A stretch of DNA of 64,000 nt from Clostridia bacterium. GTDB lineage: Bacteria > Bacillota > Clostridia > Oscillospirales > CAG-272. Shown in pieces: positions 23,077-31,695 of the stretch. The notes beneath the pieces were generated by a model. That model worked only from the letters and a program-made list of their open reading frames with translations, had not been told where the DNA came from and did not search any database. The translations under genes were made by a program, and so were the position numbers. The stretch covers positions 124,001 to 188,000 of the forward strand of contig JAFSYU010000040.1 of NCBI GenBank assembly GCA_017443595.1. The letters are read 5' to 3'. The stretch's first letter is position 1. Every line of letters starts with the position of its first letter.

Positions 23077-25035
23077 ATGAAAAATTACGATGATATAGAA
23101 AACAGACTGCAAAAGCATTACGACGGTCTGCTTGACTCGGTAAAAGCTCCGGATACTAAAAGAATACCGGAAAACAAAAAAAGCAGTAAATGGGAAAACG
23201 TAAAAGACTTTTTCAACAGCTCCGGAATGCAGGTCGTCGCCGCGGCGCTCGCTCTTGTATTCACGGTGGGCGGCGTGTATCTTTTCATATTCGTGTTCGG
23301 CGGCAAAAACATAAACCACGGTCTGACAACACCTGAAACGACGGTCGACTCGGAGCTGCTTGCGGAAAGTACGGAAAACGAAACGACAAAAACCGTTACA
23401 CGGCACGATGAAACGTCCGGCGCCGTTACGGAACAGGGTGAAGTCTCCGGTCCGGTCACGGAAGATATAACGACCGACGCGGTATCGGAGACCGAGGTGA
23501 CGGTGCAGGATACGACGGGAACGGAACCGGATACGGTGACCGAAACCGATCTTGAAACAAGCGCTGTGACAGAAACACAGACCGAGACGGAAAAAGAAAC
23601 TGAAACAGACGAGCCGTATACAGAGACCGATCCGTATGACGATACGGAGGAAACGGAAGAAATACCCGTGACCGAAACCGATAAGCAGGACGAAACGGAT
23701 CCGCCGGAGACCGCGGAGCCGTACGGATACGCGCCCGCATACGTGCAGATATCCTGCGGCGAACAGCGCATATATCCGCATGCGTATTTTAAAAGCTCGT
23801 ACAGTTTTCCGGAAGGGAGCGACGAGCCGGTAACAGTAACGGAACCGGGCGCGGACAACGCCGGATCCGTTCCGCTTATAAAATGCAGTAAAGACGATAC
23901 GGTGTCCGTATATTACCAGGACGACGGTAACGTTGTTTATGTTCACTACTGGCAGTACGGCAAAAAGAAAAGTATAGGCGTGAATACAAACGAAAACTAT
24001 ATAAATGAAGTTTTGAAAACCGCCGAATGCGGCGTATACCGTTTTGTCGTGGCCGTGATCTTAAAGGAAAACGGCAAGGAAGAGCAATGGGAATATCCGT
24101 TTGAGATCGAATTGACAAAAGCGGAATATCCTACGACGGAGATAGACGGCGTGATATATGCCGACCACGGCACCTACTGCGAGGTCAGCGGATACGGAGA
24201 TAACGTTCCCGAAAACGTAGTTATCCGCTCGAGCGTTGATTTCGGAGGCGGAGAGCTGCCCGTCAGATCTGTTGGCGAAAAGGCGTTTTCCGAATGTACG
24301 GCTATAAAGAGCGTGACTCTGCCGGAGGGGTTGATAGAGATAGGCAAGCAGGCGTTCTGGCGCTGCAGAAGCCTGCAGAGCATAAATCTGCCGGAAGGTC
24401 TTAAAGAGATCAAAGACGGCGCGTTCGGAACGTGCGGCAGTGTTGTAAGTGTAACGCTTCCCGACAGTCTTGAAACGCTGGGCTTCGGCGCGTTCTCGCT
24501 CTGCGGTCTTACGAGTATAGAAATACCGGATAAAATCACAAGTTTAAACGAAATAGTATTTGCAGACTGCGCCGATCTGAAAAGCGTTAAGATAGGCAGC
24601 GGCGTTCATGAGATACATTACAGAGCGTTTTACGATTGCGGCGCGCTTGAAAACATAGTTATATCGGAAAATAACACTTTTTACCACGTATCCGGCAACT
24701 GCATTATAGAAACGAAAAATAAAAGACTTATATTCGGTACCGACAACTGCGTTATACCGGACGACGGAAGCGTTACGGCTATAGCCGAAAGTGCTTTCAG
24801 TTACCGCATGAATATGACTGTAATAGAGATACCGGCAAGCATAACGAAGTTAGAAGACCGCGCGTTTGACGGTTGTCCGAAGCTTGATACCGTATACTAC
24901 GGCGGAACAGTCTCACAGTGGGAAAGCATGGCAAAAACGCGGTATTTGGAAAATCAATACGTACTGAATTATCAGTGTACGGTGATCTGTACCGACGGTA
25001 AGGTAGAGCCGGTAGTAGAGACCGGGATAGAATGA
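23077..25035 (+). CDS. Putative anti-sigma membrane protein with BspA-like leucine-rich-repeat ectodomain
   Basis: This 652-residue protein starts with a short cytoplasmic segment (residues 1-50, KNYDDIENRLQKHYDGLLDS), which could be an anti-sigma domain. It continues with one membrane helix (51-74), a Thr/Glu/Asp-rich linker of about 130 residues with repeated TET units, an Ig-like region (about 215-345), and then LRR_5 repeats (about 385-610) of the form AFSECTAIKSVTLPEGLIEIG at 23-residue spacing. BspA-type repeats in other bacteria bind host or surface proteins. Linkage to the ECF sigma gene implies that ligand sensing outside may release the sigma factor. The sequence alone does not prove the anti-sigma activity. 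Confidence 0.65.
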   Translation: MKNYDDIENRLQKHYDGLLDSVKAPDTKRIPENKKSSKWENVKDFFNSSGMQVVAAALALVFTVGGVYLFIFVFGGKNINHGLTTPETTVDSELLAESTENETTKTVTRHDETSGAVTEQGEVSGPVTEDITTDAVSETEVTVQDTTGTEPDTVTETDLETSAVTETQTETEKETETDEPYTETDPYDDTEETEEIPVTETDKQDETDPPETAEPYGYAPAYVQISCGEQRIYPHAYFKSSYSFPEGSDEPVTVTEPGADNAGSVPLIKCSKDDTVSVYYQDDGNVVYVHYWQYGKKKSIGVNTNENYINEVLKTAECGVYRFVVAVILKENGKEEQWEYPFEIELTKAEYPTTEIDGVIYADHGTYCEVSGYGDNVPENVVIRSSVDFGGGELPVRSVGEKAFSECTAIKSVTLPEGLIEIGKQAFWRCRSLQSINLPEGLKEIKDGAFGTCGSVVSVTLPDSLETLGFGAFSLCGLTSIEIPDKITSLNEIVFADCADLKSVKIGSGVHEIHYRAFYDCGALENIVISENNTFYHVSGNCIIETKNKRLIFGTDNCVIPDDGSVTAIAESAFSYRMNMTVIEIPASITKLEDRAFDGCPKLDTVYYGGTVSQWESMAKTRYLENQYVLNYQCTVICTDGKVEPVVETGIE

Positions 25036-25059
25036 GAGACCTTTTATGAATAAACTGAA

Positions 25060-25083
25060 ACAGGGCGACCGAGGTCGCCCTGT
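25060..25083. terminator. Bidirectional terminator between convergent genes
   Basis: CAGGGCGACC (25061-25070) and GGTCGCCCTG (25073-25082) form a perfect 10-bp stem, followed on the plus strand by TTTTG. It lies between the LRR protein gene and the alcohol dehydrogenase. Confidence 0.75.
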
Positions 25084-25096
25084 TTTGCGTTATTTA

Positions 25097-26245
25097 TTAT
25101 AACTGGCTTCTGTAAAGCTCTTTGATCTCTTCAACGCTCGTTTCGCGCGGGTTGCCGGGACGGCAGGCGTCGGCGTACGCGGATTCGGACAGGAACTGAA
25201 TATCCTCTTCCTTTAATATTCCGTGCAGGTTCGCGGGGATGCCCACGTCGGCGGAGAGCTTGCGGACCTCGGCGATTGTCGCGTCCGCGGCTTCCTCATC
25301 CGTCATGCTGTCTATGCCTTTGACGCACATCGCTTTGCCTATGGCGCGGTAACGCTTGCCGGAAACGCTCTTGTTGTAGTCAAGACCTACGGGCAGAAGG
25401 ATCGCGCAGGCTACGCCGTGAGGCGTGTCGTACAGAGCGGAAAGTCCGTGCGCCATGCTGTGAACTATGCCTAAGCCCACGTTTGAGAAGCCCATGCCGG
25501 CGATATACTGGCCGAGCGCCATGCCTTCGCGTCCGTCGGGCGTGTTGGCTACGGCGCCGCGCAGATTTGCGGAGATAAGACGGATAGCTTCCAGGTGGAA
25601 CATATCGCTTATCGCGCAGTGACCTTTTGTGATGTAGCCTTCAATCGCGTGCGTAAGAGCGTCCATACCGGTTGCGGCGGTGAGGCCCTTCGGCATAGTT
25701 GCCATCATATCCGGGTCAACTACCGCGATCTCGGGAATGTCGTTTACGTCAACGCAGACGAATTTGCGCTTTTTCTCAACGTCTGTTATAACGTAGTTTA
25801 TCGTAACTTCCGCGGCTGTTCCGGCGGTGGTCGGAACGGCTATCGTGAATACGGCGTGTTTTTTGGTGGGAGCAACGCCTTCAAGAGAGCGAACGTCTGC
25901 GAATTCCGGGTTGTTTATGATTATGCCTATAGCTTTTGCGGTGTCCATGCTGGAGCCGCCGCCGAGCGCGATCATGCAGTCCGCGCCGGAAGCCTTGAAC
26001 GCTTCAACGCCGCCCTTGACGTTTTCTATGGTGGGGTTGGGTTTTATATCGCTGTAAACGGTGTAGGGGAACGCGGCTTTGTCAAGCAGGTCGGTCACCT
26101 TTGCGGTAACGCCGAATTTTACGAGATCCGCGTCAGAGGTAAGGAATACCTTTTTAAAGCCTCTTGCTTTGAGTTCCGGTACGATATTTTCTATCGCTCC
26201 GTGTCCGTGATAAGAAATGGGGTTAAGTACTATGCGGTCTGCCAT
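25097..26245 (-). CDS. Iron-containing alcohol dehydrogenase
   Basis: This 382-residue NAD(P)H-dependent oxidoreductase of the FucO/YqhD/BdhA group reduces aldehydes to alcohols during fermentation. The nucleotide-binding segment ALGGGSSMDTAKAIG, the TAGTAAEVT loop, and the Fe-binding region DALTHAIEGYITKGH together with SMAHGLSALYDTPHG (Asp and three His ligands) are present. Length fits the family. The start ATG at 26245 is preceded by CGGAGGA. A possible -10 (TATAAT with a TGG extension) lies upstream. The physiological substrate is unknown. It is convergent with the LRR sensor gene and divergent from the AAA ATPase gene. Confidence 0.93.
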   Translation of the reverse strand: MADRIVLNPISYHGHGAIENIVPELKARGFKKVFLTSDADLVKFGVTAKVTDLLDKAAFPYTVYSDIKPNPTIENVKGGVEAFKASGADCMIALGGGSSMDTAKAIGIIINNPEFADVRSLEGVAPTKKHAVFTIAVPTTAGTAAEVTINYVITDVEKKRKFVCVDVNDIPEIAVVDPDMMATMPKGLTAATGMDALTHAIEGYITKGHCAISDMFHLEAIRLISANLRGAVANTPDGREGMALGQYIAGMGFSNVGLGIVHSMAHGLSALYDTPHGVACAILLPVGLDYNKSVSGKRYRAIGKAMCVKGIDSMTDEEAADATIAEVRKLSADVGIPANLHGILKEEDIQFLSESAYADACRPGNPRETSVEEIKELYRSQL

Positions 26246-26366
26246 TTTTATATATCCTCCGTTTTTTATATTTTTTCACATATTATACCATCAAAATGTT
26301 GTTTTATAAATAACAAACGGGATGATTTATGTTAATTTTGAAGGCTTTTAAATGTTAAAAAAACTA

Positions 26367-26395
26367 TTGCAAAAAGTATCCGTATGTGGTATAAT
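26367..26395 (+). promoter_or_regulatory. Promoter of the AAA ATPase gene
   Basis: TTGCAA (26367-26372), 17 bases, then TATAAT (26390-26395), with TGTGG just before the -10. The start codon is at 26427, and GGGAGG lies at 26415-26420. Confidence 0.7.
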
Positions 26396-26426
26396 TTGAT
26401 ATATAAAATAGTTACGGGAGGAAAAA

Positions 26427-28370
26427 ATGGCTTTATATTACGTACGCGTCGGGCTGAGCTGCAATTTTGTTTCGGAAAAGATGGAGGTCAATGAGGATCC
26501 GCTCACACTGCTTAAAAATAATATACCGCTTGAATACGAGCCGGAGATGGCGTATTACAGATACACCTTCGGCGTATATAAACTAAATGCATATTCAATG
26601 CCGCTGTGCAAAAGCGTGATAGAGGAGGCGTGGAAAAAAACGTATCCCGATTATCCGGACGTTATAAACGTGCTTGTAGCCGAGTGCAGCGATACGGACA
26701 CGTCAAATCTCATGTATGCGATATATACGGGATATTACGGCGTACAGTCTTATCAGGAGCTTGTCACCGAGCTTACGGCGTCCATACCGCTGCTTAAAGA
26801 AAGAGGCGCTCTGAAAGCGTTCAGGATGCAGAATTATCTGTTTGCCGTTGATTCCGGCTGCGGTTTTACAACGCTGTTGTCGTCTTTCGGAGACTACGTA
26901 CACAGAATGGACGTATACGATACGGGAGATAACGAGAAACGCACCAATTATACGGAATATATAGTAAACAAGGAAAACGACGGCGAAAAAGCAAGTATGG
27001 ACTCTATAATAGAGGCCCTTATGTGCGAGGAAGACGAGATAGACAACAATATCATAGGGCTTGATATAAGCTATTTTCTGGACGGCGAAAAGTATGACGA
27101 GCTGCGCCGCTTTATGCGCAGACTGTATTTTTTGCAGAACAAATACGTATTTGTTTTCCGCGTTCCTTTTCTTGAAAAAAAGGCGCTTGACAAAGTGGCG
27201 GACGTGTTGTCCGACGTTATGCTTTTACGCGTTGTGCAGATACCGCCGCTGCACGACTGGGTCTTACTTGAATGTATGTGGGATACTTTCCGCAAACTCG
27301 GTTTCAGACCGGATAGATCCGTAAGAGAGCTGTTTTTGCAGAAAATACGCCAGGAGAAAAAGGACGGCAGGTTCTACGGCTTCAAGACCGCGGAAAAAGT
27401 AGTGCACGAAATGATAATGAAAAAGGTGCTGCACGACGCGGATTCAGAAGCAAAAGGAGATACCGTAAACAAAGAAAACGTGACCCCGGACGATCTGCCG
27501 GGGATCTGCACGGAAATAAAGGCGGAAAAGAACGGTTACGATGCTTTAAACGAGCTTATAGGCATGGAGACCATAGCGCAGCGCGTGCGTGAGATAGCCG
27601 CGCAGGTCAAGCTTTCCATAACGGACGAAAAACTTGACAGACCGTGTATACATATGCGCTTTACCGGCTCCCCCGGTACGGGCAAAACGACCGTTGCGCG
27701 TATAGTGGGTCAGATATTCCGCGAGGAAGGAATACTGCGCAAAGGCGCGTTTCTTGAATATTCCGCAAGATCGCTGTGCGCGGAGTACGTGGGACAGACC
27801 GCCGTCAGGACGGCGTCCATCTGCCGCGACGCTTACGGCTCGGTGCTTTTCATAGACGAGGCTTACGCGTTATATCAGAACACGAACGATAATTCAAACG
27901 ACTACGGCAAAGAGGCGCTGACAACGCTCATATCTGAGATGGAAAACCACCGCGACGATATGCTCGTCATAATGGCGGGCTACACGGACGATATGGAAAC
28001 GCTCATGAAAGGCAACGCGGGCCTGCGCAGCCGTATGCCGTACGTGCTTCATTTCCCGAATTACACGAGACGGCAGCTTTTTGAAATATTCATGCTGATG
28101 GTCAAAAAGCATTTCAGCTATACGCCGGAGCTTGAAGCGGCGGCAAAGGGATTTTTTGACGATCTGTCTGACGAATATCTCAATTCGCGTGAATTCGCAA
28201 ACGCCAGATTTGTTCGCAACCTGTATGAAAGAACGTGGTCAAAAGGGGCTCTTCGCGCTTCGCTTTACGGTTTGAATACAATACAGCTTACGCGTGAGGA
28301 CTTTATGGCGGCAAGCGAGGAAAAGGAATTTTCCGAGCGGCTTGAAAGAAAAGCAAGAGTGGGATTTTAA
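26427..28370 (+). CDS. CbbX/SpoVK-type AAA ATPase with novel N-terminal region
   Basis: This 647-residue protein has a C-terminal AAA domain of the CbbX/SpoVK type: Walker A GSPGTGKT (residues 414-421), Walker B with Asp477-Glu478 in LFIDEAYAL, a sensor segment LVIMAGYTDDM, and the arginine-finger area GLRSRMPYVLHF. CbbX-type ATPases remodel partner complexes such as Rubisco; sporulation SpoVK and relatives have unknown partners. The N-terminal 370 residues do not resemble the known N-terminal domains and include predicted mixed alpha/beta structure (SFGDYVHRMDVYDTGDNEK; DELRRFMRRLYFLQNKYVFVF). No Rubisco gene is nearby. The promoter is monocistronic and a terminator follows. Confidence 0.85.
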   Translation: MALYYVRVGLSCNFVSEKMEVNEDPLTLLKNNIPLEYEPEMAYYRYTFGVYKLNAYSMPLCKSVIEEAWKKTYPDYPDVINVLVAECSDTDTSNLMYAIYTGYYGVQSYQELVTELTASIPLLKERGALKAFRMQNYLFAVDSGCGFTTLLSSFGDYVHRMDVYDTGDNEKRTNYTEYIVNKENDGEKASMDSIIEALMCEEDEIDNNIIGLDISYFLDGEKYDELRRFMRRLYFLQNKYVFVFRVPFLEKKALDKVADVLSDVMLLRVVQIPPLHDWVLLECMWDTFRKLGFRPDRSVRELFLQKIRQEKKDGRFYGFKTAEKVVHEMIMKKVLHDADSEAKGDTVNKENVTPDDLPGICTEIKAEKNGYDALNELIGMETIAQRVREIAAQVKLSITDEKLDRPCIHMRFTGSPGTGKTTVARIVGQIFREEGILRKGAFLEYSARSLCAEYVGQTAVRTASICRDAYGSVLFIDEAYALYQNTNDNSNDYGKEALTTLISEMENHRDDMLVIMAGYTDDMETLMKGNAGLRSRMPYVLHFPNYTRRQLFEIFMLMVKKHFSYTPELEAAAKGFFDDLSDEYLNSREFANARFVRNLYERTWSKGALRASLYGLNTIQLTREDFMAASEEKEFSERLERKARVGF

Positions 28371-28376
28371 AAATAA

Positions 28377-28420
28377 GATCCGGACGGGATACATTCGGCA
28401 GCCCGTCCGGGTCCTTTATT
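28377..28420 (+). terminator. Terminator after the AAA ATPase gene
   Basis: CCGGACGGG (28380-28388) pairs with CCCGTCCGG (28402-28410), followed by GTCCTTTATTTTT. The convergent gene stop at 28423 lies just beyond. Confidence 0.7.
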
Positions 28421-28422
28421 TT

Positions 28423-29346
28423 TCAGTGCTTCGTCGTCATTTCAAGTTCTATGTTGAAGAAGCCGCCGCGTATGCGGTCAGGCAGTATTTTTCCGCCCTT
28501 TACCGTTATACTGTCCGCGTCCTTGAATATAAACGTAAGCTGTTTGTCGCCGGTAAACGAATACCCGCCGTCCGGAAGTCCCGCCCACGCGAGCACGCCG
28601 TTTTCCGTTATGGATCTCTTTATGAGATCGATTCCCTCTGTCTCCACCGCTTTCGTGCTTTCGTATATTTTCGGATCGTCGTAGCGGCAGGTTTTTTTAT
28701 TTATACCGCTCCCGTCGGGCTCAAACGTAAGGTTTGCGTTTGTAAAACCGCAGTTTTTTCTTTTTTCTTCAAATACTATTGAAATAAGAGAAGAAACGTC
28801 CGGTAAAACGACTTTTTCCGTTTTCATGGCAAGATCAAAAAACTCTTTTATCTTAATCCCCGTTTCGTACGGGATCACCGGCGACTGATTGTTAGATACG
28901 CTTATGCGCTCGCCGCTTGAGTAGCGGACGTCGATATCGCCGCCGAAATTCTCCGGCAAACCGTGCGTTTTTGAGTGAAAGCCGTTTTTCTTCGCCAGAC
29001 CGCATTCCCGCGTCAGCTCCGCGAGCTTCGGCATCACGTTTTCTTTAACGTACGCCCAACCGCCGTTCCGTTCGCCGCGGCGGAAATGCCCGGCGCACGT
29101 TTCAAGGAAAAGAAATGTTCCCGCGCCCGAATTCGCGGCGTACGCCGAAATATACCCCACGGTTTTATCGGGGGCGCCGTAAAGCTCGCGCGGAGGATTA
29201 AGAGCAGAGGTGACGTCAAACAGTATCATATTTTCTGACGTGATCTCTTTGGGAGCGTTCGTATCGAGCGTGGCGGTCGTGCCGCCGCACGTTCCGGGCT
29301 TCGGTTCTTTCAGCACGACTACGCCGCTTTTCTTTAAAAATCTCAT
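28423..29346 (-). CDS. Hypothetical protein, last gene of the GH1/ABC-F operon
   Basis: This 307-residue soluble protein is not one I recognise. It opens with MRFLKKSGVVVLKEPKPGTCGG, then TTATLDTNAPKEITSENMILFDVTSAL, and closes with GGKILPDRIRGGFFNIELE. It has no signal peptide or membrane helix. Repeated beta-strand-like segments (FIFKDADSITVKGG) suggest a beta-rich fold. The ATG at 29346 is chosen because AAAGGA precedes it; an in-frame ATG at 29364 overlaps the upstream stop and has no ribosome-binding site. It follows the membrane protein gene on the minus strand and is probably co-transcribed with GH1, ABC-F and that membrane protein. Confidence 0.7.
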   Translation of the reverse strand: MRFLKKSGVVVLKEPKPGTCGGTTATLDTNAPKEITSENMILFDVTSALNPPRELYGAPDKTVGYISAYAANSGAGTFLFLETCAGHFRRGERNGGWAYVKENVMPKLAELTRECGLAKKNGFHSKTHGLPENFGGDIDVRYSSGERISVSNNQSPVIPYETGIKIKEFFDLAMKTEKVVLPDVSSLISIVFEEKRKNCGFTNANLTFEPDGSGINKKTCRYDDPKIYESTKAVETEGIDLIKRSITENGVLAWAGLPDGGYSFTGDKQLTFIFKDADSITVKGGKILPDRIRGGFFNIELEMTTKH

Positions 29347-29360
29347 TTTTTTCCTTTCTT

Positions 29361-29753
29361 TCATTCGGATTTGAATTTTTCTGCAAAAGAACCGATATAA
29401 GGCAGCTCTTTAGCTTTGCCTTTTACCGCGTTTATTATCCCCGCGACCGGCAGCGCGGCGAGCGCCGCAAGTCCGCCGTAAAGCAAAATACCGACGATGA
29501 AAACACCTAAACTGCCGACTGTCACGCGCAGGATATCAAGTATGACGAACATAAGAACAGCGTACACCGTGTTTATAATAAAAGTCAGTAACCCCTGCCG
29601 CCTGTGAAAACGGACGAAGCCCGAATCCTTTGCGGCAAAAACCGGGATCAGTACGAATATCCAAAGATAGCATAAAACGCTTAAGAATCTGCCTTTTTGT
29701 ATATCTTCTTCCTCATATTCGGCTGTGTGGTCCTTAACGGGAAATCCGCGCAT
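29361..29753 (-). CDS. DUF4870-like small membrane protein
   Basis: This 130-residue protein has three hydrophobic segments (LCYLWIFVLIPVFAA; LLTFIINTVYAVLMFVILDILRV; VGILLYGGLAALAALPVAGII). The motif RFHRRQGLLTF between the first two resembles the DUF4870 family, in which a basic R-F-H-x-x-Q-A/G loop is conserved. The ATG at 29753 follows GGAGGAAAA and lies one base after the ABC-F stop; upstream in-frame ATGs fall inside the ABC-F gene. Function is unknown. The placement in the ABC-F operon is probably a simple transcriptional linkage. Confidence 0.75.
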   Translation of the reverse strand: MRGFPVKDHTAEYEEEDIQKGRFLSVLCYLWIFVLIPVFAAKDSGFVRFHRRQGLLTFIINTVYAVLMFVILDILRVTVGSLGVFIVGILLYGGLAALAALPVAGIINAVKGKAKELPYIGSFAEKFKSE

Positions 29754-29754
29754 A

Positions 29755-31695
29755 TCAGTTTTCCTCCGTTTTGCCGAATCTGCTTTCAAACAGTCTCTCA
29801 TCCTCATCCGTCATCGTATAAAGCTGCAGCAGCCGGTCTTCAAGCTCCGCGCGCTCGCCGTCAAGCTCCATGAGCTTTTTGTAGTCAAGCTCGTATTCTT
29901 TATATTCCTTTTCTATTTCGTCAAGGCGCGTCTCTATCTGCTCCGTCTCTTTTTTCTGCCGTTCTATTTTTGATAACAGCTTGCGTTTGTCCGAGCGGTC
30001 CTGTTTTTCTTTTTCGTACCTTCTTTTGTTTTCTTCTTTATCAGGATTTTTAGGCGCGGCGGTCTCCGTCTGCGGCGCGTTTGACCCGATATATTTAAGA
30101 TAATCCGCGTACGTTCCGTGATAGTCCGCAAACGGCTTTGCGGATATGTCAAGCACGCGCGTGCAGAGCTTGTTTATAAAATATCTGTCGTGCGATACGG
30201 CGATTATCGTGCCTTTGTATTCGGATAACGCCCCTTCAAGCGCTTCGCGGCTTTTTATGTCAAGATGGTTCGTCGGCTCGTCGAGCAGAAGCACGTTGTT
30301 TGAGCGCAGTATCAGTTTGACCATTGTAAGCCGCGCTTTTTCGCCGCCCGAGAGTACGCCGACTTTTTTGTTCACGTCGTCGCCTTTGAACAGAAACAGC
30401 GCGAGAGCCGAGCGTATTTCCGTCTGCGTCCTCTTGCCGTATTCGCTCCATACCTCGTCCAAGACCGTGTTTTCGTCGTTTAATTCCTGGTTTTCCTGGT
30501 CGTAATATCCTATGCTGACGTTATAGCCGAATTCAAAGCTGCCGGAAGTCTGCTTCAGTCTGCCGCGCAGTATTTTCATTAAAGTTGATTTGCCGGAGCC
30601 GTTTTTGCCCGTGATGAACGCGTGATCTCCGCGTTTTATTAAAAACGACACGCCGGAGAATAAAGGTGTGCTGTCAAAGCTCTTTGACAGATCCGTGACG
30701 GTCAGCACGTCGTTGCCGGATTCGGAGCCTTCGGTAAATCTTATGCGCACGCCGCGGCTCTCCGCCTCCGGAGCGTCCACTTTTTCCATTCTGTCGATTG
30801 CTTTCTGGCGCGATTCCGCGGCTATTATGTTTTTCTCCCTGTTCCAGCGCCGCTGCTGTTCTATAAACGCTTCAAGCCGCGCGATCTCGCGCTGCTGATT
30901 TTCATAATGGCGCCTCTGTATTTCTTTATCCGTTTTCTTTTTTTCTACGTATTTTGTGTAATTTCCGTTATACAGCTTTGCCTTGCCGTTTTCAATATCA
31001 AGTATTTTTGTCGCAACGCAGTCAAGAAAATATCTGTCGTGAGAAACTACTAAAACGGTGGACGGCAGAGAGGGGATAATGCTCTCAAGCCAGGAAAGCG
31101 TCTGAATATCAAGGTGGTTCGTCGGCTCGTCAAGCAGAAGTATATCCGGCGGCTTTATTATCAGCTTGCCGAGCGCAAGACGCGTTTTCTGCCCGCCCGA
31201 CAAGTCTTTTGCCGGCAAATCGAATTCGTTCTCCGAAAAACCGAGCTTTGACAGATACGATCTTACGCGGGAGCGGAAATGGTCGCCGCCGTCCGCGGAA
31301 AACGATTCAAGCTTCATGGTGTACTCGGACAGATAATTCTCGGAAAGCGTAAGATTTGCCATATGAGCCACGTCTATGCGCTTTTTCATGCGTTCAAGCT
31401 CCGCCTCGCGCTCTATCAGGTCGGAAAACGCTTCTTCCAGCACGGAAAAGACCGTGCCTTCTCCGTCCGCCACGGCGTTCTGATCGAGCATTCCGATACT
31501 TTTGCCCTTTGATATGTATACGTTGCCGCGGCCTTCATACTGCCCGGTTATCATTTTGAGCAGAGAAGTCTTTCCGGCGCCGTTTTCGCCGACGATGCCA
31601 ACGCGGTCGCCTTCCTGAACGGAAAACGATACGGAGGACAATACGTCGCGCTCGCCGAATGACAGCGTAAGATCGTCACATCCTAAAATTATCAT
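29755..31695 (-). CDS. ABC-F family ATPase (ribosome-associated type)
   Basis: This 646-residue protein has two ABC nucleotide-binding domains with no transmembrane part: Walker A GENGAGKTSLL and GKNGSGKSTLM, signatures LSGGQKTRLALG and LSGGEKARLTMV, and Walker B LLLDEPTNHLDI twice. A linker with a charged coiled coil (KKTDKEIQRRHYENQQREIARLE) and a C-terminal coiled coil (KLLSKIERQKKETEQIETRLDEIEKEYKEYELDY) are present. ABC-F proteins of this shape (YdiF/Uup type) act on the ribosome, with roles from translation quality to antibiotic protection. The stop of the upstream GH1 gene overlaps the start by four bases. Confidence 0.93.
   Translation of the reverse strand: MIILGCDDLTLSFGERDVLSSVSFSVQEGDRVGIVGENGAGKTSLLKMITGQYEGRGNVYISKGKSIGMLDQNAVADGEGTVFSVLEEAFSDLIEREAELERMKKRIDVAHMANLTLSENYLSEYTMKLESFSADGGDHFRSRVRSYLSKLGFSENEFDLPAKDLSGGQKTRLALGKLIIKPPDILLLDEPTNHLDIQTLSWLESIIPSLPSTVLVVSHDRYFLDCVATKILDIENGKAKLYNGNYTKYVEKKKTDKEIQRRHYENQQREIARLEAFIEQQRRWNREKNIIAAESRQKAIDRMEKVDAPEAESRGVRIRFTEGSESGNDVLTVTDLSKSFDSTPLFSGVSFLIKRGDHAFITGKNGSGKSTLMKILRGRLKQTSGSFEFGYNVSIGYYDQENQELNDENTVLDEVWSEYGKRTQTEIRSALALFLFKGDDVNKKVGVLSGGEKARLTMVKLILRSNNVLLLDEPTNHLDIKSREALEGALSEYKGTIIAVSHDRYFINKLCTRVLDISAKPFADYHGTYADYLKYIGSNAPQTETAAPKNPDKEENKRRYEKEKQDRSDKRKLLSKIERQKKETEQIETRLDEIEKEYKEYELDYKKLMELDGERAELEDRLLQLYTMTDEDERLFESRFGKTEEN

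Noticed and set aside
23118..23946. Long antisense frames opposite the LRR sensor gene
   Set aside because: They arise from the Thr/Glu-rich linker codons read on the other strand (Ser/Val- or Arg/Phe-rich) and have no family character or ribosome-binding site.
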